Shown here one piece after another: positions 33,432-37,207 of a stretch of DNA of 37,207 nucleotides; position 1 is the stretch's first letter; each line of letters starts with the position of its first letter. The DNA comes from Ruegeria sp. Its GTDB lineage: Bacteria > Pseudomonadota > Alphaproteobacteria > Rhodobacterales > Rhodobacteraceae. Below the pieces are notes generated by a model. That model made no database searches. It saw only the letters and a program-made list of their open reading frames with translations, and was not told the origin of the DNA. The stretch spans positions 1 to 37,207 of the forward strand of contig NZ_JALCBM010000038.1 in the NCBI RefSeq assembly GCF_028066395.1, read 5' to 3'. The position numbers were made by a program, and so were the translations under genes.

Positions 33432-34466
33432 ATGAAACGAGTAACACCAAAAGGGCTGACCACCGCGTTCGGCGCGCTGGCCATCGCCGCAACAGCGCTG
33501 ACCGCAACCGTCGCCAACGCAGCCGACTATATGACACCGGGCGAAGGGGTGACCGTACAGCCCACAGGCCCCGGATTTCTGCGCACGCAACTGGAGGAAG
33601 AGGTTGTCATTCGCGGTTTGAAAGAGCTGGGATATGACGTGAAAGAGCCCCTGCACCTGAAATATGCGCTGATGTTTCTAACTGTGGCCAGCGGCGACGC
33701 GGATTATGCGGCCGGATATGCGCATCCCTTGCATCAGGCCTTTTTCGACAAGGCGGGCGGCGACCAGAGCCTGAAAATCACCGAAACGGCGCTGTATGGT
33801 CCGATGCCGTCGGCGTACTATGTGGACAAGGCATCTTATGACGCGGGCATCCGCTCGATCGAGGATCTGAAGAAGCCCGAGAATGCTGCTCGGTTTGACA
33901 CCGATGGCGATGGCAAGGCGGATCTGGTCGGCTGCCAGCCCGGCTGGGGCTGCGAACGGGCCATCGAACATCACATGGACGCCTATGAGCTGCGTGACCA
34001 TGTCACCCATGTGCAGGGCGAATATGCGGTTTTGATCGCCGACGTTGTTGGCCGGGTCGGGCAGAATGACCCGGTTCTTTACTATGCATGGCGCCCCTAT
34101 TGGGTGAACAACATCCTCAAGCAGGGGGTCGAGGTCGAGCGTCTGGAGGTGCCCTTCACCTCGGTCGGCGATGACCCGAGCATTACCGCCGAGCAGACCA
34201 CGATTGACGGCAAGAACCTGGGTCACCTTCCGTTCAATCGCCATTTGGTATCCAACAAGGATTTCCTGGAAAACAACCCGGCGGCTGCGACGTTCATTGA
34301 ACTGGCGCAGATACCGATCGAGGATATCGAGGCGCAGCGCCTGCTGATTTATCAGGGTGAAAAACAGCCCGAAGATATTGAGCGGCATATCACGACCTGG
34401 ATCTCCGACAACCGCGAGGCTTATGACAGTTGGCTGAAAGCGGCGCGCGACGCGGCGACGAACTGA
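33432..34466 (+). CDS. proX: Betaine-type ABC transporter substrate-binding protein (ProX/OpuAC-like), copy 2
   Basis: A 344-residue periplasmic protein, colinear without gaps with the copy at 6052 and about 74 percent identical by hand count (88 differences). The signal peptide differs at one residue. Residues 121-180, including the DxDxDG loop (156-161) and C168/C174, differ at only two positions. Differences cluster in 45-120 (for example GPGFLRTQLEEEV, and AAGYAHPLHQAFF) and 201-225 (YAWRPYWVNN in place of FAFSPYWVHD), where aromatic ligand cages of this family are usually built. It is therefore likely to bind a different but related ligand. Confidence 0.92.
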   Translation: MKRVTPKGLTTAFGALAIAATALTATVANAADYMTPGEGVTVQPTGPGFLRTQLEEEVVIRGLKELGYDVKEPLHLKYALMFLTVASGDADYAAGYAHPLHQAFFDKAGGDQSLKITETALYGPMPSAYYVDKASYDAGIRSIEDLKKPENAARFDTDGDGKADLVGCQPGWGCERAIEHHMDAYELRDHVTHVQGEYAVLIADVVGRVGQNDPVLYYAWRPYWVNNILKQGVEVERLEVPFTSVGDDPSITAEQTTIDGKNLGHLPFNRHLVSNKDFLENNPAAATFIELAQIPIEDIEAQRLLIYQGEKQPEDIERHITTWISDNREAYDSWLKAARDAATN

Positions 34467-34480
34467 TCCGCTGTTATCCC

Positions 34481-34507
34481 GGGCCGACGCCCTCATCGCG
34501 TTGGCCC
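34481..34507 (+). promoter_or_regulatory. Intercistronic RNA hairpin, copy 2
   Basis: A 10-bp stem (34481-34490 with 34498-34507) and 7-nt loop CCTCATC. It is homologous to the hairpin at 7107-7131 with one G-C pair replaced by A-U and another by G-U, so pairing is preserved in spite of substitutions. Confidence 0.7.
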
Positions 34508-34534
34508 GCCATCCACTGTATCGGACCCAAGCCC

Positions 34535-34645
34535 TTGGTGAACACCCAGCACCCTTTGTTCGATTGTACCGCCGAGGGCGTCCCCATGGGCATCGAACAG
34601 AGCCTCCCCAAATCAATCTCAATCCCTGAATCTGAAGCGCTTTGA
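34535..34645 (+). pseudogene. proV remnant: 36-codon scar of the deleted ATPase gene
   Basis: The sequence before it (GGACCCAAGCCC) matches the leader of proV copy 1 (GGACCCGAGCCC). The first codons read LVNTQHPLFD against MQNTNSTSSSPLID, the start codon being TTG instead of ATG, and the frame then jumps to TAEGVPMGIE...SLPKSISIPESEAL, matching the C-terminus of ProV (IAEGFPMGIE...SLLKSISTHEFEAV). About 300 internal codons, including all ATPase motifs, are gone, with the reading frame preserved to the TGA at 34643-34645. The fragment cannot be an ATPase. It shows that the ancestral duplication covered the whole permease-binding protein-ATPase operon. Confidence 0.85.
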
Positions 34646-34691
34646 TTGCCACTGACACCCCTATGAAAGCGACGATATCCACGTACAATGA

Positions 34692-34715
34692 CCGCGCCCC
34701 GGCTGTGCCGGGCGC
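34692..34715 (+). other. GC-rich hairpin ahead of the third dehydrogenase gene
   Basis: CGCGCCCCGGC and GCCGGGCGCG can pair with one bulged C around a TGT loop. No T-run follows. It lies between the proV scar and the next gene and could be a stabiliser or the end of the transporter transcript. Confidence 0.35.
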
Positions 34716-34742
34716 GCTGCACTATTCTGCGCGAGAGGCCGA

Positions 34743-35687
34743 ATGAAAGTTGCCATCTATCACCCGGACACATCCATGGCAGGCGATCTTCACGATCACC
34801 TCATCGGGCAGCATCCCGAATTGCAGGTCGCGGCGGCATCTGCGCCGGACACGCTGGATGACATATTGACGGAGGCCGAGGTTCTGCTGGCCTTTCGACC
34901 CCCTGCCGACAGTCTGGCAAAGGCCGCCAACCTCAGATGGTTGCATCACACCAGTGCGGGCGTGGATGCCCTCATGCCCGCGCGGGATCATCTGAATGGG
35001 GTGACGGTGACCAATTCATCGGGCATCCATTCGCTGATCGCGGATTACTGCATCTGCACCATCCTTATGCTGCACTGGAATTTCCCCAAAGTGCTGGAAA
35101 ACCAGCGCAACCGGAACTGGAGCATGTTCCGCACACCACCGCTTGAAGAGTTCACCCTGGGTATCGTGGGGCTGGGCTCTATCGGGAAAGAGGTCGTGCG
35201 TCGGGCGCAGGGCTGTTCGATGAACATTGTCGGGATGCGGCGCAGCGGTGACCCGGTGCCGGGTGTCTCGCAGGTTTACCGCCCAGATCAGATGGCCGAG
35301 ATGCTGCCGCAATGCGATTTCGTCGTGCTGGCAACGCCGGGAACCGCCGAGACGCGCAAGCTGATCGGGGCACCGGAACTGGAATTGATGAAAGACACCG
35401 CCTTTCTGATCAATGTCGGGCGGGGCGATGTGGTGGACGAGGCCGCGGTGACCCATGCGCTGCAATCCGGCCAGATCGCGGGGGCGGCCCTTGATGTCTT
35501 TGAGCAGGAGCCGCTGCCTGATGACAGCCCGCTCTGGTCGATGGAGAACGTCATCGTCACGCCGCATGTCTCGGGCACAACCTCGCGCTATACCGAGAGG
35601 GTTGTGGGCAAGTTCTGCGAAAACCTTGAGAAATATCGCGCCGGAGAGCCGCTGCCCAATATAGTCGATCTTGATCGAGGGTACTGA
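34743..35687 (+). CDS. D-2-hydroxyacid dehydrogenase (paralogue 3)
   Basis: A 314-residue dehydrogenase with GLGSIGKEVVRR (cofactor site), INVGRGDVVDEAAV (Arg), DVFEQEPLP (Glu) and TPHVSGTTSRY (His). It is closest to the gene at 29365 and shares the terminal DLDRGY with that at 16713. GAGAGG precedes the ATG. It follows the proV scar by 97 bp and precedes an aldehyde dehydrogenase gene by 30 bp, so the second transporter operon has different downstream enzymes from the first. Confidence 0.92.
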   Translation: MKVAIYHPDTSMAGDLHDHLIGQHPELQVAAASAPDTLDDILTEAEVLLAFRPPADSLAKAANLRWLHHTSAGVDALMPARDHLNGVTVTNSSGIHSLIADYCICTILMLHWNFPKVLENQRNRNWSMFRTPPLEEFTLGIVGLGSIGKEVVRRAQGCSMNIVGMRRSGDPVPGVSQVYRPDQMAEMLPQCDFVVLATPGTAETRKLIGAPELELMKDTAFLINVGRGDVVDEAAVTHALQSGQIAGAALDVFEQEPLPDDSPLWSMENVIVTPHVSGTTSRYTERVVGKFCENLEKYRAGEPLPNIVDLDRGY

Positions 35688-35717
35688 CCGGCTTTTGCTG
35701 TTGAATTGGAGAAACCG

Positions 35718-37148
35718 ATGGACGTGAACAAGAACCTGATCGGGGGCGTCTGGGAGGATGGCGCTTCGGTCACGGAAAACCTTAACCCTGCGCAGCCGGA
35801 TGAGGTGGTCGGTCGCTATGCGCGTTCGGATACCGAGGCGGTGAAGGCTGCCGTGGCCGCTGCTGCACAGGCTTTTGAGGGCTGGGCCAATGCCTCGCCC
35901 CAAATACGGGCCGATCTTCTGGATGCCGTCGGCACGCGCATTCTGGCTGAGAAGGACGAAATCGGTCGTCTACTGGCACGCGAGGAAGGCAAGACCCTGG
36001 CCGAGGCCATAGGCGAAACCATCCGGGCCGGGCATCTGTTCAAGTTCTTCGCGGGCGAGGCGCTGCGGGTCGAGGGCGATCTGGTGGCCTCGGTCCGTGC
36101 AGGCGTCGATGTCGAGGTCACGCGTGAGCCGCTGGGGGTCGTTGGCCTGATCACTCCGTGGAACTTTCCGATTGCCATTCCGGCGTGGAAGATCGCCCCG
36201 GCGCTGGCCTATGGCAATACGGTGGTATTCAAACCGGCGGAGCTGACCCCGGCCTGCGCGCATCTTCTGGCGCGATTGCTGCATGAATGCGGCTGCCCGC
36301 CCGGTGTGTTCAATCTGGTGATGGGGCAGGGCTCGGTCATCGGTCCTGCATTGACGGCGCATCCAGATGTGACGGCGATTTCCTTCACCGGATCGGAAGG
36401 TATCGGTGCTGGATTGGCCATGGAATGTGCCCGCAGCCGCAAGAAGCTACAGATGGAGATGGGCGGCAAGAACCCGATGGTGGTTCTGGACGACGCCAAT
36501 CTGGATACGGCGGTTGATACCTGCCTGAACGGTGCGTTTTTCTCGACCGGGCAGCGCTGCACGGCGTCGTCGCGGCTGATCGTGCAGGCGGGCATTCATG
36601 ACCGTTTCGTCGATGCGCTGACGCAGAAGATGCAAGCGCTGGTGGTGGGCGACCCGCTGGATGGCGCGGTACAGATGGGGCCGGTTTCGTCGCAAAGCCA
36701 GTTGGACGGCAATCTGGGTTATGTGACCTTGGCGGGCGAAGAGGGGGCCGAGGTTATCGGTGGCTCCCGTCGCGACAGGCCGGGTTACTTTCAGGACCCC
36801 GCGCTGTTTCTGGGGGCCAGCAATGACATGCGCATCTGTCAGGAGGAGATATTCGGTCCCTGCGCCAGCGTGATCAAGGTCGGTGATTTTGATGAGGCGC
36901 TTGCGGTCGCCAATGACACCCGGTTCGGGCTGTCCTCGGGCATCTGCACCACCTCGCTGGCCCATGCGCGGGCGTTCAAGCGGCGGTCATCGGCCGGGAT
37001 GGTGATGGTCAATCTGCCGACGGCGGGGGTCGATTACCACGTGCCCTTCGGCGGGCGCAAAGGCTCCAGCTTTGGCGCGCGCGAACAGGGGCGTTACGCG
37101 GTCGAGTTCTTCACCTCGGTCAAGACCGCCTATGTGAACGCGGGCTGA
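35718..37148 (+). CDS. Aldehyde dehydrogenase, 2-oxoglutarate-semialdehyde/succinate-semialdehyde type
   Basis: A 476-residue NAD(P)-dependent aldehyde dehydrogenase with the catalytic C281 (TGQRCTASS), Glu in MEMGGKNP, and PWNFPIAIPAWK. The C-terminal block VNLPTAGVDYHVPFGGRKGSS recalls 2-oxoglutarate-semialdehyde dehydrogenases rather than betaine-aldehyde enzymes. The start is the ATG at 35718, because TTGGAGA just upstream is its ribosome site and the earlier TTG in frame is part of that site. With the DapA-family protein it could complete a route to 2-oxoglutarate. That assignment is from motif resemblance only. Confidence 0.9.
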   Translation: MDVNKNLIGGVWEDGASVTENLNPAQPDEVVGRYARSDTEAVKAAVAAAAQAFEGWANASPQIRADLLDAVGTRILAEKDEIGRLLAREEGKTLAEAIGETIRAGHLFKFFAGEALRVEGDLVASVRAGVDVEVTREPLGVVGLITPWNFPIAIPAWKIAPALAYGNTVVFKPAELTPACAHLLARLLHECGCPPGVFNLVMGQGSVIGPALTAHPDVTAISFTGSEGIGAGLAMECARSRKKLQMEMGGKNPMVVLDDANLDTAVDTCLNGAFFSTGQRCTASSRLIVQAGIHDRFVDALTQKMQALVVGDPLDGAVQMGPVSSQSQLDGNLGYVTLAGEEGAEVIGGSRRDRPGYFQDPALFLGASNDMRICQEEIFGPCASVIKVGDFDEALAVANDTRFGLSSGICTTSLAHARAFKRRSSAGMVMVNLPTAGVDYHVPFGGRKGSSFGAREQGRYAVEFFTSVKTAYVNAG

Positions 37149-37151
37149 GCC

Positions 37152-37207
37152 ATGGAACTGGCGGCCTCCCTTTCCGCGCTGCTGGGGCCGGAGGGCTGGA
37201 AAACCGG
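37152..37207 (+). CDS. Start of a further gene, cut by the window end (possibly an FAD-linked oxidase)
   Basis: An ATG 3 bp after the aldehyde dehydrogenase stop opens a frame beginning MELAASLSALLGPEGWKTG. The Leu-rich helix followed by GPEGW is the way many GlcD/LldD-type FAD-linked oxidases start, but 18 codons are too few to be sure. The tight spacing indicates cotranscription. Confidence 0.45.
   Translation, partial: MELAASLSALLGPEGWKT

Larger units (their letters stand above)
32041..33560 (+). repeat. Long direct repeat, copy 2
   Basis: The counterpart of 4661-6180, same orientation, 27,380 bp further on. It contains the whole 332-bp divergent promoter region, the complete permease gene and the signal-peptide part of the binding-protein gene. 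Bases 32095-33469 are identical to copy 1. Confidence 0.95.

Noticed and set aside
34430-34645. A 71-codon frame after the second binding-protein gene as a new small protein
   Set aside because: Its last 36 codons align to both ends of ProV, and the earlier part is the end of the binding-protein gene in another frame and the hairpin; it is a deletion scar.
1-37207. CRISPR array, tRNA, rRNA or attachment site
   Set aside because: No regularly spaced repeats, no cloverleaf-type sequence and no integrase were seen.

Overview
The window looks like an accessory catabolic island from a Rhodobacterales (Roseobacter-type) alphaproteobacterium. Base composition is high-GC, almost every gene is strongly biased to G/C at third positions, and the gene families are those this group carries in quantity: MttB-like methyltransferases, ProXWV-type betaine transporters, HcnABC-type flavoprotein complexes, many SDRs and D-2-hydroxyacid dehydrogenases, GntR-FCD and GlxA-type regulators. 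No tRNA, rRNA, CRISPR array, integrase or intact transposase is visible.

Layout. 1-667: insertion-sequence debris (IS3-type OrfA with a stop and a frameshift, running into an IstA-like piece). 668-4626, minus: MttB-family protein, MsrP, GFA-family protein, class II aldolase. 4661-6089: copy 1 of a long direct repeat. 4993-8679, plus: permease, binding protein, ATPase of a quaternary-amine ABC transporter, then a carboxymuconolactone-decarboxylase-like protein. 8864-10496, plus: GntR-FCD regulator and an atypical SDR. 10520-13413, minus: aminotransferase and ThDP-dependent enzyme. 13851-19358, plus: HcnABC-like heterotrimeric dehydrogenase, GhrA-like dehydrogenase, second MttB-family protein, then a strong terminator and an SDR. 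20252-24007, minus: DapA-family lyase/deaminase, aldehyde dehydrogenase, PuuB-like flavoprotein. 24444-29352, plus: GlxA/AraC regulator, LVIVD beta-propeller, acyl-CoA synthetase, PanE-like reductase. 29365-31966, minus: SDR, class II aldolase, D-2-hydroxyacid dehydrogenase. 32041-33469: repeat copy 2. 32373-37207, plus: second permease, diverged second binding protein, a 36-codon scar of a deleted ATPase gene, D-2-hydroxyacid dehydrogenase, aldehyde dehydrogenase, and the start of a further gene.

Reading of the whole. The import system (family knowledge: betaines, choline, carnitine, proline betaine), two MttB-family proteins, a GbdR-type regulator fold and several amine/2-oxoacid/aldehyde oxidoreductases suggest uptake and N-demethylation or oxidation of one or more betaine-like compounds, with the products funnelled through 2-oxo or hydroxy acids to central metabolism. 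The substrate cannot be read from the sequence. One option is a proline- or hydroxyproline-derived betaine, because an HcnABC/LhpBEF-type dehydrogenase, a DapA-family protein and a KGSADH-like aldehyde dehydrogenase occur together.

The most notable structures are: (i) a direct repeat 27,380 bp apart that is base-identical for 1,375 bp and carries a whole promoter region plus permease gene, while the adjoining binding proteins are only about 74 percent identical; (ii) an in-frame internal deletion of the second ATPase gene; (iii) a covarying hairpin downstream of both binding-protein genes; (iv) pairs of a TTG-NATN-CAA-like palindrome at four intergenic control regions, several lying on the -10 element of a TTGAC(A/G) promoter, which points to one regulator controlling the island.
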